NCBI GenBank assembly: GCA_002423705.1 | Contig: DINW01000002.1 | Location: 72,231 to 90,408, forward strand | Length of the DNA: 18,178 nt | Direction of reading: 5' to 3' | Origin: Clostridium sp. UBA5530 | Lineage (GTDB): Bacteria > Bacillota > Clostridia > Clostridiales > Clostridiaceae | Shown: positions 7,300 to 13,846 of the stretch, piece by piece | How positions within the stretch are numbered: the stretch's first letter is position 1 | Layout of the letters: the number at the start of each line of letters is the position of its first letter | The notes under the pieces: model-generated | The model's input: only the letters and a program-made list of their open reading frames with translations | Databases searched by the model: none | What the model was told of the DNA's origin: nothing | Made by a program: the position numbers and the translations under genes

Positions 7300-8103
7300 T
7301 TACATATTCAACAATTTATGACTCAAATTTAATATTTCCCTTGTATCCATTGAATTATGTATTTCTACCCATCCATGGTTTTCATTAGGATTTAATATAT
7401 TATACTCTTCCAATTTTCTTTTTAATTCTTTGACAGTTCCTAGACTTCCATCAATAATAGGCACATCTCTTCCTAGTATATCCCCTATTGTGTCTTTAAC
7501 AAATGGGTAATGAGTACAGCCTAAAACCACTGCTCCTATTTTATCATCTTTAATATTGTAAAATTTATCTTGAAGAAATTCTTTAAGTTCTTCTCCATCT
7601 AAAATTCCATTTTCTATATACTCTACCAGCCCAGGACATGGAAGAGCCTCAGTACAATGACAATTATCATAGCTTTCCACTAAGTTTTTAAACTTTACTT
7701 CTGCTAATGTTAGAGGCGTTGCCATAATAATAACCTTATGACCTGGCTTATTTATACTAAGAGCTGGCTTTACTGCTGGCTCTATTCCTATTATAGGTAT
7801 ATGTTCCTCATATTTTTCTCTTAACTCATTTATTGCAACACTAGTAGCTGTATTACATGCTATAACTATAGCCTTAGCTCCCTTGTTTATTAAAAAATCC
7901 ACAGCCTTGAAAGTTAAATTTCTAGCTTCCTCCAAAGTTTTAGTTCCATAGGGAGCATTCTTTGAGTCTCCAAAATAAAGGTAATTTTCATTAGGCATAA
8001 CCTTTCTAGCTTCCTTTAATACGCTAATGCCACCTACTCCTGTATCAAAAAATCCTATGGGTCTTTGTCCTATGGGTCTTTGTCCTATGGTTAAAGTATC
8101 CAT
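7300..8103 (-). CDS. murI: Glutamate racemase
   Basis: A 267-residue cytoplasmic enzyme interconverting L- and D-glutamate for peptidoglycan synthesis. The fold-defining motifs are all present: IGFFDTGVGG near the N-terminus, NYLYFGDSKNAPYG, the first catalytic Cys in VIACNTATS, and the second in VVLGCTHYPF. ATG has AAGGAG 7 bases upstream. The N-terminus contains GQRPI twice in a row, from a perfect 15-bp tandem duplication; the family normally has this segment once, and the extra copy is in frame and ahead of the first strand. It is transcribed away from the plus-strand glutamine synthetase, and its probable -35 box lies inside the adjacent structured repeat. D-glutamate supply and glutamine synthetase thus flank the same intergenic region. 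Confidence 0.95.
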   Translation of the reverse strand: MDTLTIGQRPIGQRPIGFFDTGVGGISVLKEARKVMPNENYLYFGDSKNAPYGTKTLEEARNLTFKAVDFLINKGAKAIVIACNTATSVAINELREKYEEHIPIIGIEPAVKPALSINKPGHKVIIMATPLTLAEVKFKNLVESYDNCHCTEALPCPGLVEYIENGILDGEELKEFLQDKFYNIKDDKIGAVVLGCTHYPFVKDTIGDILGRDVPIIDGSLGTVKELKRKLEEYNILNPNENHGWVEIHNSMDTREILNLSHKLLNM

Positions 8104-8137
8104 ACCACCACTCCTTGTAAACTGTTCCTATTTATCT

Positions 8138-8167
8138 ATTCTACCAAATAATTTAATCTGATGTCTA
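8138..8167 (-). promoter_or_regulatory. murI: murI promoter, -35 inside structured repeat copy A
   Basis: On the minus strand TAGACA (8162-8167) and TAGAAT (8138-8143) are 18 bases apart. Each matches the sigma-A consensus at 5 of 6 bases. The -35 belongs to the conserved end of the 119-bp repeat. The transcript would start about 25-30 bases before the murI ATG. Confidence 0.5.
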
Positions 8168-8275
8168 CCTGCTGTAACACTCCATTCTCTTCAGGCTGGA
8201 GTTAACACCAGCTACGGCCCTAGATAAGTTCAACTAATATTTTGGTGAAACCCAAATAAGTTTTACTTAATCTAG
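8157..8275. repeat. Structured dispersed repeat, copy A
   Basis: A 119-base element matched by a second copy at 11699-11818 in the same orientation, clearly alignable along its whole length with one or two single-base gaps; the block 8218-8237 is identical. It folds into two domains. The first is a hairpin with CTCCA/TGGAG (8184-8188 and 8197-8201) over an outer GCTG/CAGC pairing. The second is a long helix between 8220-8229 and 8265-8275, with one bulge, enclosing a TTTGG/CCAAA hairpin (8241-8245 with 8252-8256). No open reading frame fits. It does not match any riboswitch class I can recall. It could be a structured small RNA or a non-autonomous mobile element with palindromic ends. Transcription strand is unresolved. 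Confidence 0.7.
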
Positions 8276-8350
8276 TAAAATAAATTTATTAAATAGCTGA
8301 TGCAATTATGCCTCTATGAAGGTAGTTTGTATGAATTATAATATTTTTTA

Positions 8351-8379
8351 TTGACATAATATACGCTTTATAATAGAAT
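8351..8379 (+). promoter_or_regulatory. Sigma-A promoter of the glutamine synthetase gene
   Basis: A perfect TTGACA (8351-8356) and TAGAAT (8374-8379) are separated by exactly 17 bases. A TATAAT at 8369-8374 is only 12 bases from the -35 and is probably not the -10 used. The leader to the ATG at 8501 would be about 115 bases. No GlnR-type TGTNA-N7-TNACA site was seen near it. The rest of 8276-8500 is AT-rich and otherwise featureless apart from the hairpin at 8476-8492. Confidence 0.75.
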
Positions 8380-8475
8380 ATTTTTATATTTTAACTTAAT
8401 AATGTACGTATATTTGCATAATTTAATATTAACCTTTAAAATATATAATTATTTAAAGAAAGGATGTGAATAAGT

Positions 8476-8492
8476 CTTGCATCATCTGCAAG
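8476..8492 (+). promoter_or_regulatory. Perfect small hairpin just before the glutamine synthetase ATG
   Basis: CTTGCA (8476-8481) and TGCAAG (8487-8492) are perfect inverted repeats around TCATC, ending 8 bases before the ATG at 8501. In the leader RNA this would fold at the ribosome-binding region. No U-run follows, so it is not a terminator. It may influence translation or be a protein site. Confidence 0.4.
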
Positions 8493-8500
8493 ATGAGCTT

Positions 8501-10402
8501 ATGGATTATGAATTAATTTATTCTATTCCCAAAGACCTTCATTGTAAAGAAGGATTAATGGAGGTTGTTAACTGCCATCCTGAAATAAAATTCGTTTCTT
8601 TGGTAGGTGTGGATTTATCAGGTAATGATACTGATGAAAGAATTCCTATAAAACTTTTCATTGAAAATATAGATACATTTCTACACGGTCAGGCAGCTCA
8701 AACTGACGGTTCCTCCGTTGCTCTCCCTGGCATAGCTAGTCTCAATAATGCTAAAGTTGATATGATTTCCGACTTAGATTGTAATTGGTTTATTGATTAT
8801 AATTATGAAAACTTAGATCCAGTAACCAACCTTCCTGTTGGAACTATAAGGATTCCATGTTTTCTTTATCATGATAGCAAAGCTGTAGATTCTCGTCATA
8901 TATTAAAGGAATCAATTGAATATCTAAAGTATACTTTGCTAGAGTTATTTAAAAAATATCCACATTCACTAAATGCCTTTAATATAGCATATGAAGATAT
9001 AGAAGATATAGTTGCTACCGCTGCCACAGAACTAGAATTTTGGGTAAAGACTCCCAATGATAAAGCTGATACCGAAGAACTTTCTACTTCTCAAGTCCTT
9101 CAGGAGCAATATTGGAAAAAGACCAAAGGTTCAGTAAGAACAGCAATGGAACAAAGCCTTTTGTTAATGGATAAATACGACCTAGAACCAGAAATGGGTC
9201 ATAAAGAAGTAGGTGGAGTAAAAGCTAAGCTCACAGAATCTGGTGGTCTAACTCACATCATGGAACAACTTGAAATTGATTGGAAGTACTCCACAGATCT
9301 CCAAGCTGCTGATAATGAATGTTGGGTTCGTAATTTAATCAAAGAAACCTTTAGAAGAAACGGTTTAGAAGTTACCTTTTTAGCTAAGCCTATAGATGGG
9401 GTAGCTGGTAATGGTAAGCACATACATCTAGGTTTAGCCATAAAATTAAAAAATGGCAAAAGAATAAATCTTTTTGCTGGAGATAAAAACCAATATTTGA
9501 GTGCTATAGGCTATGGTGCTATCATGGGAGTCCTAAAGAATTATGAGATTATGAATCCATTTATATCCTCTAGCAATAATTCACTAAGAAGACTAAAGCC
9601 TGGCTTTGAAGCTCCTATATGCATAGTTACCTCCCTTGGCAAAAGTGCTGAAGTACCTTCTAGAAATAGGACAGTTCTTGTGGGTCTAATTCGAGATATG
9701 GAGAACCCTCTTGCCACAAGATTTGAGCTAAGAAGTCCTAACCCACATACCAACACTTATCTAGCTATGGCTGTAAGCTATATGGCTATGTGTGATGGTA
9801 TAAAATATGCTATAGAATCCAAATCATCCTGTGAAGACCTTTTAGAAGAGCTATCAAAGGAACCCGGTGATGATGCTAATTATCTTGAAAAAGCAAGATG
9901 TTATAGATCTGAAGAAGATGTATTTGAACATTTTACAGAGGAACAAAGAAATCAATTCTTTAGTAAGGCTCCTGGAACTGTTCATGAAAATTTAAGGGCC
10001 TTTGATAACTTTAAATATAAGTTACCTGTTTTAACCTGTAATAACGTGTTTGATATGAGTATAATAAATAGTTTCCGTTTGAGTGCTACAAAAAAATGGA
10101 TTACTGAAATAAACAGTAGAATCATTCCTGAGTATATGGATGAAATTCGTTCTTATAAAATACTGCACTCCTGTGATAAAGCTCTAGATTTGGATGTTCG
10201 CAATTGGATGTTAATCAACGAACTTCGTTATTATTTGATGAAAGATAGTTATACAAGCAAAAGTCTTTTTTCAAGAATAAGGGAAGCTATAATGGATGAA
10301 GAATATGATACTGTTTCTGAACTTCAACTGGAATTAGAAAGTAAAATGGCTTCTCTAAGAACTCTTTATACCAATTATAAAAAGAACCTTTTAGATATTT
10401 AA
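8501..10402 (+). CDS. glnA: Glutamine synthetase, long clostridial form with C-terminal extension
   Basis: ATP-dependent ligase making glutamine from glutamate and ammonia. The GSI-like catalytic core shows the metal/glutamate Glu in TELEFWVK, the loop GNGKHIHLGL (His for metal), the ATP/ammonia region RRLKPGFEAPICIVTS, NRTVLVGL and the closing RFELRSPNPHTNTYLAMA. At 633 residues it is well above the roughly 440-470 of ordinary GSI. The extra 150 C-terminal residues are helical and charged, as in a long form seen in some clostridia. Start: a TTG at 8477 would add eight residues, but it lies inside the perfect hairpin and 13 bases from the nearest AAAGG. ATG 8501 gives the N-terminus MDYELIYSIPKD, which looks like the family start; its own ribosome site (AAGATGAG) is weak, so the start is uncertain. 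It has a strong promoter and a strong terminator, and is one of only two plus-strand genes, bracketed by the structured repeats. Confidence 0.9.
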   Translation: MDYELIYSIPKDLHCKEGLMEVVNCHPEIKFVSLVGVDLSGNDTDERIPIKLFIENIDTFLHGQAAQTDGSSVALPGIASLNNAKVDMISDLDCNWFIDYNYENLDPVTNLPVGTIRIPCFLYHDSKAVDSRHILKESIEYLKYTLLELFKKYPHSLNAFNIAYEDIEDIVATAATELEFWVKTPNDKADTEELSTSQVLQEQYWKKTKGSVRTAMEQSLLLMDKYDLEPEMGHKEVGGVKAKLTESGGLTHIMEQLEIDWKYSTDLQAADNECWVRNLIKETFRRNGLEVTFLAKPIDGVAGNGKHIHLGLAIKLKNGKRINLFAGDKNQYLSAIGYGAIMGVLKNYEIMNPFISSSNNSLRRLKPGFEAPICIVTSLGKSAEVPSRNRTVLVGLIRDMENPLATRFELRSPNPHTNTYLAMAVSYMAMCDGIKYAIESKSSCEDLLEELSKEPGDDANYLEKARCYRSEEDVFEHFTEEQRNQFFSKAPGTVHENLRAFDNFKYKLPVLTCNNVFDMSIINSFRLSATKKWITEINSRIIPEYMDEIRSYKILHSCDKALDLDVRNWMLINELRYYLMKDSYTSKSLFSRIREAIMDEEYDTVSELQLELESKMASLRTLYTNYKKNLLDI

Positions 10403-10403
10403 C

Positions 10404-10447
10404 AAAAATAAGCTAGAAATTCTTCTAGCTTATTTTTACGTTTTTTT
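10404..10447 (+). terminator. Terminator after glutamine synthetase
   Basis: A perfect 15-bp stem (10404-10418 with 10423-10437) around a 4-base loop begins two bases after the stop codon. It is followed by ACG and seven T. The A-rich 5' arm means it could also act on minus-strand transcripts. Confidence 0.92.
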
Positions 10448-10527
10448 CAATGTTATTAAACTTTACATTATGTTAAAATCATCATTTCATTCCCTTTTAA
10501 CCCATTTATGTATATGAACCCACAACT

Positions 10528-10557
10528 TTGCCATTGTATATGAAAATACTTTATGAT
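10528..10557 (+). promoter_or_regulatory. Sigma-A promoter of the HD-GYP gene
   Basis: TTGCCA (10528-10533) and TATGAT (10552-10557) are separated by 18 bases. The predicted transcript start is about 30 bases before the ATG at 10593. With the terminator upstream, the HD-GYP gene is a separate transcription unit from glutamine synthetase. Confidence 0.6.
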
Positions 10558-10592
10558 AGTATTAAATCATACATAACTATGAGGTGTAAACT

Positions 10593-11663
10593 ATGAGAAT
10601 CGTACCTATTGAGTGTGTTAAAGAAGGCTCTTATTTAGCAAAAACTTTGTTCGATGACGATGGACGTCCTTTATTAAAAGAAGGATTGAAGCTTTCAAAA
10701 AATTTATTGAGAAGGTTAAAGATATTAAAAATTCAATATTTATATATTGTAGATGAGTACAGTTCTGAAGAGATTGAAGACATTATTAAACCTGAGTTGC
10801 GCCAAAAGGCTATCAAGTTGGTTAAGGATAGTTTTTCATCTATGAACATAGAAGGTAGCTACAATTCTTGCCAAGATTTTTCTTCAATCCTAGGTTTAGC
10901 CGAAGAGTTACTTGAAGAGATTTCCTGTAAAAATAACATATTAGTAAATCTAGTAGATATTAAGTCTTTAGATAATTATACATATCAGCACAGTGTAAAT
11001 GTTGCAGTTTTATCCTTAGTATTAGGAATAAAAATGGGGTTTAATAAAATGGATCTTATAGATTTATGCGTAGGTGCTCTTTTGCATGATATGGGAAAAA
11101 CCTTTGTTCCTAAGGAAATACTAAACAAACCTGCTGCCTTAGATCGAGATGAACTAGCTATAATACAGTCTCACCCCCTAAAGGGATTCAATTACTTAAA
11201 ATATGTTCCTAGTATCTCTTTAGCTTCTAGACTTATAGTTTTAAGACATCATGAGAAAGTCGATGGCAATGGCTATCCCTATGGAAAAAGTTCTGATGAA
11301 ATAGATGTTTTCTCTAAAATCGTATCTATAGCTGATGTATATGACGCTTTGACCTCTAGCAGGCCTTATAGAAAAGCCCTATGCCCCAATGATGGTGTAG
11401 AGTACATTTTGTCTCATGTAGGCACTGATTTTGACTGTGAAATAGTAGAAGTGTTTTTAAATACTATTGTGCCTTACCCTGTGGGAACCTTAGTTAAGCT
11501 TAGCACAGGAGATATTGCTGTTGTGAAACGTAATGATAATGAATTTCCTCTCCGTCCTTTCGTTAAAATAATAAAGAGTTCTAATCCTAAAAACGTTGGG
11601 AAAGAGGTGGACTTGGTTGAATCCTTAGCAATAGTTATAAATGATACTGTATTTTCTGTATAA
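10593..11663 (+). CDS. HD-GYP domain protein, predicted cyclic-di-GMP phosphodiesterase
   Basis: A 356-residue cytoplasmic protein. Residues 1-60 are a small N-terminal module (PIECVKEGSYLAKTLF...PLLKEGLKLS) of the kind often preceding HD-GYP domains. Residues about 120-300 hold the complete HD-GYP domain: His133, His165-Asp166 (HDMGK), His194, His219-His220, GYP at 227-229, and Asp248 in ADVYDALTSSRPYR. All metal and substrate residues expected for hydrolysis of cyclic-di-GMP are present, so it should be active. A C-terminal beta-rich segment (PVGTLVKLSTGDIAVV) is usual for such clostridial proteins. No sensor or membrane segment is seen, so its input is unknown. ATG has GAGGTG 6 bases upstream. 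The only terminator-like structure downstream is the helix around structured repeat copy B. Confidence 0.93.
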   Translation: MRIVPIECVKEGSYLAKTLFDDDGRPLLKEGLKLSKNLLRRLKILKIQYLYIVDEYSSEEIEDIIKPELRQKAIKLVKDSFSSMNIEGSYNSCQDFSSILGLAEELLEEISCKNNILVNLVDIKSLDNYTYQHSVNVAVLSLVLGIKMGFNKMDLIDLCVGALLHDMGKTFVPKEILNKPAALDRDELAIIQSHPLKGFNYLKYVPSISLASRLIVLRHHEKVDGNGYPYGKSSDEIDVFSKIVSIADVYDALTSSRPYRKALCPNDGVEYILSHVGTDFDCEIVEVFLNTIVPYPVGTLVKLSTGDIAVVKRNDNEFPLRPFVKIIKSSNPKNVGKEVDLVESLAIVINDTVFSV

Positions 11664-11679
11664 TATACTTAAAATCTAA

Positions 11680-11845
11680 AAACTTCTCATCAATGTTATC
11701 TGATGTCTGCCTGCTGTAACACTCCACCTTTTTAGGTTGGAGATAACGGCAACTACGACCCTAGATAAGTTCAACTAACTATTTGGATAAAGTCCAAATT
11801 AAGTTTCACTTGATATAGCTAATATTGCTGAGAAGTTTATTTTTA
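11680..11845 (+). terminator. Long-range helix and T-run enclosing repeat copy B
   Basis: AAACTTCTCA (11680-11689) pairs perfectly with TGAGAAGTTT (11829-11838). After one mismatch the pairing continues as CAATGTTA with TAATATTG, the only non-standard pair being G-U in plus-strand RNA. This gives about 18 pairs enclosing the whole repeat, followed by ATTTTTAT. It may end the HD-GYP transcript or be the basal stem of an independent structured RNA. Confidence 0.45.
11699..11818. repeat. Structured dispersed repeat, copy B
   Basis: The second copy of the element at 8157-8275, 120 bases, same orientation, starting 36 bases after the HD-GYP stop. Pairing is conserved despite base changes. The first hairpin is CTCCACCT/AGGTTGGAG with one bulge, where copy A has a U-G instead of a C-G pair. 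The outer stem is GCTG with CAAC, which pairs fully only on the minus strand (GUUG/CAGC). The second domain keeps the TTTGG/CCAAA hairpin inside the helix 11760-11769 with 11808-11818, with one mismatch. The first change favours plus-strand transcription and the second favours minus, so the strand is undecided. Confidence 0.7.
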
Positions 11846-11855
11846 TACCCTAAAT

Positions 11856-12125
11856 TTATAGGTATATACTATTCTTACTCAATATTTCATAAGTATACAT
11901 ATCCATGTTAGTAAAAGGATTATTATCAATTATATACTTAGCTTCATCTATATCTTTAGCCCTAAATATCATGGTGCCTCCATCCTTATTGTAAGTTCCT
12001 GCACATAATAAATACTTATTTGATAAATCCCCTTGCCTATTATGCTTATACTCTTTCACCTGCTTCAGGATGTTTAAATCCATCTTATAATTAATTTTTA
12101 CGAATAACCCATTTTTCTTTTTCAT
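11856..12125 (-). CDS. Small YciI-like protein
   Basis: An 89-residue protein resembling the YciI family (dimeric alpha-beta barrel of the ferredoxin-like type). A basic N-terminal strand (GLFVKINYKMD) and a helix are followed by YLLCAGTYNKDGGTMIFRAKDIDEAKYIIDNNPF, which matches the family core of Gly-Gly, a strand, and a helix ending in a D/N-N-P-F turn. The His-Asp pair of some members is not obvious. Function is unknown for most of the family. ATG has AAAGGGGAG 6 bases upstream. Its promoter carries a LexA box, predicting induction by DNA damage, which is unusual for this family. No terminator is evident; an AT-rich stem at the stop codon lacks a U-run on this strand. Confidence 0.7.
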   Translation of the reverse strand: MKKKNGLFVKINYKMDLNILKQVKEYKHNRQGDLSNKYLLCAGTYNKDGGTMIFRAKDIDEAKYIIDNNPFTNMDMYTYEILSKNSIYL

Positions 12126-12198
12126 ATTTTTCTCCCCTTTTATACTTATCTATATTAATAAACCCTTAGTCTAAAACAATATTTCTTATGTCAATATC

Positions 12199-12227
12199 AT
12201 TTTATCGAACATACGTTCTAAAGTCAA
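12199..12227 (-). promoter_or_regulatory. Sigma-A promoter of the YciI-like gene
   Basis: On the minus strand TTGACT (12222-12227) and TAAAAT (12199-12204) are separated by exactly 17 bases, and the spacer is almost filled by the LexA box. The leader to the ATG is about 65 bases. A second TTGACA lies further downstream (about 12188-12193) but lacks a convincing -10. Confidence 0.75.
12206..12219. promoter_or_regulatory. LexA (DinR-type SOS) box
   Basis: CGAACATACGTTCT matches the Gram-positive LexA/DinR operator (CGAAC-N4-GTTCG form), with both GAAC and GTTC half-sites perfect and correct 4-base spacing. It lies between the -35 and -10 of the promoter driving the YciI-like gene, the ideal place for repression. 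No other site of this type was noticed in the window. Confidence 0.8.
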
Positions 12228-12281
12228 TACTGATTTTTCATTTTTAATAAAAAAGATAAGTATATTAGGCCAGCGTTCATA

Positions 12282-13559
12282 TCAGTTTAAATCTAGTGGA
12301 AGATGAATTTGGGTTAAAAACAGTTCTCCATCTTGCTTAAAGCGAAGCATTCCACCGTATTTTTCCACAATGTGAGCAATGCTTTTTGTGCCCATTCCCC
12401 CTCCCACCTTAGTAGAAACGGGAAACCCATCTTCAAAGGTCACTCTTCCCAATACACTGTTGCGTATCTCCAACCGCATTTCACCCTCATCAGTTTGTGC
12501 ATAAAATGAAATTTGCCGTTTAACAGAGGGAACCTTTAAGCAGGCTTCCACTCCATTCTCTAAAAGGTTAGAAAGTAGTGCCCCAAGTTCCGAAGACATA
12601 ATAGGAAGATTCTCTGTCAGATCGATGATAGCTACAAAGGTTATGCCCTCTGCCTGTACTTGACGGTTATAAATCTGCAAAACAGCATTTGCTGTGGAGT
12701 TTTTGCAAAACTGCTCCAATACGTTGTTTGAAAGTTTATTATCATTGGTATGAAGATACTGAAGTGCCTGCTGATTTTCTCCATTTTGAATATATTCAGC
12801 CAGCACTGCATTGTGATGACGTAGGTCATGACGACTTTGTTTTGCAGCATACAAATATTCATGATATGAGGCAATTTCGACTTCTAAAAGTTGCCCTTTT
12901 GCTTCCTGCTTCAGTAGCCTTCTAATTTTTAGCAGATTTTGATAAAAGGTATATATGTATAGGAAAAATCCACACTCCACTGCCAACATCATGAAGGTGC
13001 AATAGATTGGATGGTTAGCAAAATTTTGTGGCGGATAGATGGGTATCAAGTAGACTACAACCATGGTCACAATAGGCAGTGCAATTAGTGACGAAACCTC
13101 TGCATGGATATTATCTGCAATAAATCGCATAGGTTTTGACCAATATTTCAAAGCAAAGAAGTATACAAGAGGCGACACCACAGCAAACATCAATACCAAT
13201 GTAAAGTATGATAATCTAAAGGTATGACGTACCATGTTTAGAACCACTGAAACAATGGTAGTTATATTGGTTTGAATTAATTGTAGAAATATAGTTTTTC
13301 CAATACTGTCAGTTGTGAAGATCAGAACAGCCATGCTTCCAATAGTCATCACTACCGTGGAAACATGGGTAAATTCACCATATCCAATTGTGAGAATCAG
13401 AACTGCAGGCACAATTGCTACATAGGCTGTAAACACCACCAGTCCCTTAATAAGGCACTTTTTATTTTTATATCCTAGTCCATATGCCCTAAATAGTACG
13501 CAAAAAAATGAGGGTATAAAAAATTTCAGTATATAGATTGTCAAATCAAAGATACTCAT
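12282..13559 (-). CDS. AgrC-like GHKL sensor histidine kinase without a neighbouring response regulator
   Basis: A 425-residue kinase. About six hydrophobic segments occupy residues 5-210. They are followed by a coiled linker (LLKIRRLLKQEAKGQLLEVEIASY) and the phosphoacceptor in QSRHDLRHHNAVLAEYI, the HxLRHH type typical of AgrC/HPK10 peptide-sensing kinases. The ATPase has N box NLLENGVEAC and a GGGMGTKSI glycine box. This class normally senses secreted peptides and phosphorylates a LytTR-type regulator. Neither a regulator nor a peptide-precursor gene is visible on either side. The gene is visibly richer in G and C than its neighbours, suggesting horizontal acquisition. ATG has GAGGT 6 bases upstream. 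The frame is intact. Confidence 0.87.
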   Translation of the reverse strand: MSIFDLTIYILKFFIPSFFCVLFRAYGLGYKNKKCLIKGLVVFTAYVAIVPAVLILTIGYGEFTHVSTVVMTIGSMAVLIFTTDSIGKTIFLQLIQTNITTIVSVVLNMVRHTFRLSYFTLVLMFAVVSPLVYFFALKYWSKPMRFIADNIHAEVSSLIALPIVTMVVVYLIPIYPPQNFANHPIYCTFMMLAVECGFFLYIYTFYQNLLKIRRLLKQEAKGQLLEVEIASYHEYLYAAKQSRHDLRHHNAVLAEYIQNGENQQALQYLHTNDNKLSNNVLEQFCKNSTANAVLQIYNRQVQAEGITFVAIIDLTENLPIMSSELGALLSNLLENGVEACLKVPSVKRQISFYAQTDEGEMRLEIRNSVLGRVTFEDGFPVSTKVGGGMGTKSIAHIVEKYGGMLRFKQDGELFLTQIHLPLDLN

Positions 13560-13704
13560 TTTGCTACCTCGGTTTCTATATTGTTATGTAATAACTTATA
13601 ATGAAAATAGGCATTTTGTAATTCATAAATATTTTCTAAAATATAAATGAATTGTAAAATCTATTCATTATATTTTATCACATAAAATTATACATTTAAA
13701 CAAA

Positions 13705-13778
13705 ATTCTGTTTCATATGACAGAATACAACAAAGCAAGGTAGGCTAATCATTTATCCTACCTTACTTTGTTGTATTC
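13705..13778. repeat. Long inverted repeat with a second overlapping hairpin
   Basis: Arms 13723-13744 and 13757-13778 are 22 bases each and pair at every position but one, which becomes G-U in minus-strand RNA; the loop is 12 bases. A second inverted repeat, ATTCTGT (13705-13711) with ACAGAAT (13720-13726), overlaps the end of the first arm. No strong T-run follows on either strand, so it is not a standard terminator, although it lies between two minus-strand genes. The rest of 13560-13846 is AT-rich with a small CATAA/TTATG hairpin near 13800-13816 and no gene. Confidence 0.7.
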
Positions 13779-13846
13779 ATTTTGCGTTGTCCCCCGGTTC
13801 ATAAGTTGTCTTTATGATACTAATATTCATACTCTAGCTTTTCATT

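Noticed and set aside
8157..8275. Copy A as a known riboswitch (c-di-GMP, glutamine, guanidine, THF)
   Set aside because: None of the consensus cores I can recall for these classes is present, and copy A lies upstream of the glutamine synthetase promoter, so it is not in that leader.
8369..8374. TATAAT as the -10 of the glutamine synthetase promoter
   Set aside because: It is only 12 bases from TTGACA; TAGAAT at 8374-8379 gives the correct 17-base spacing.
12641..12925. Short open frames on both strands within the AgrC-like kinase
   Set aside because: They overlap the conserved phosphoacceptor and linker region in other frames, and show no ribosome site or protein-like pattern.
13723..13778. 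The long inverted repeat as an ordinary rho-independent terminator
   Set aside because: No run of T follows the stem on either strand, although a minor role in 3'-end stability is possible.
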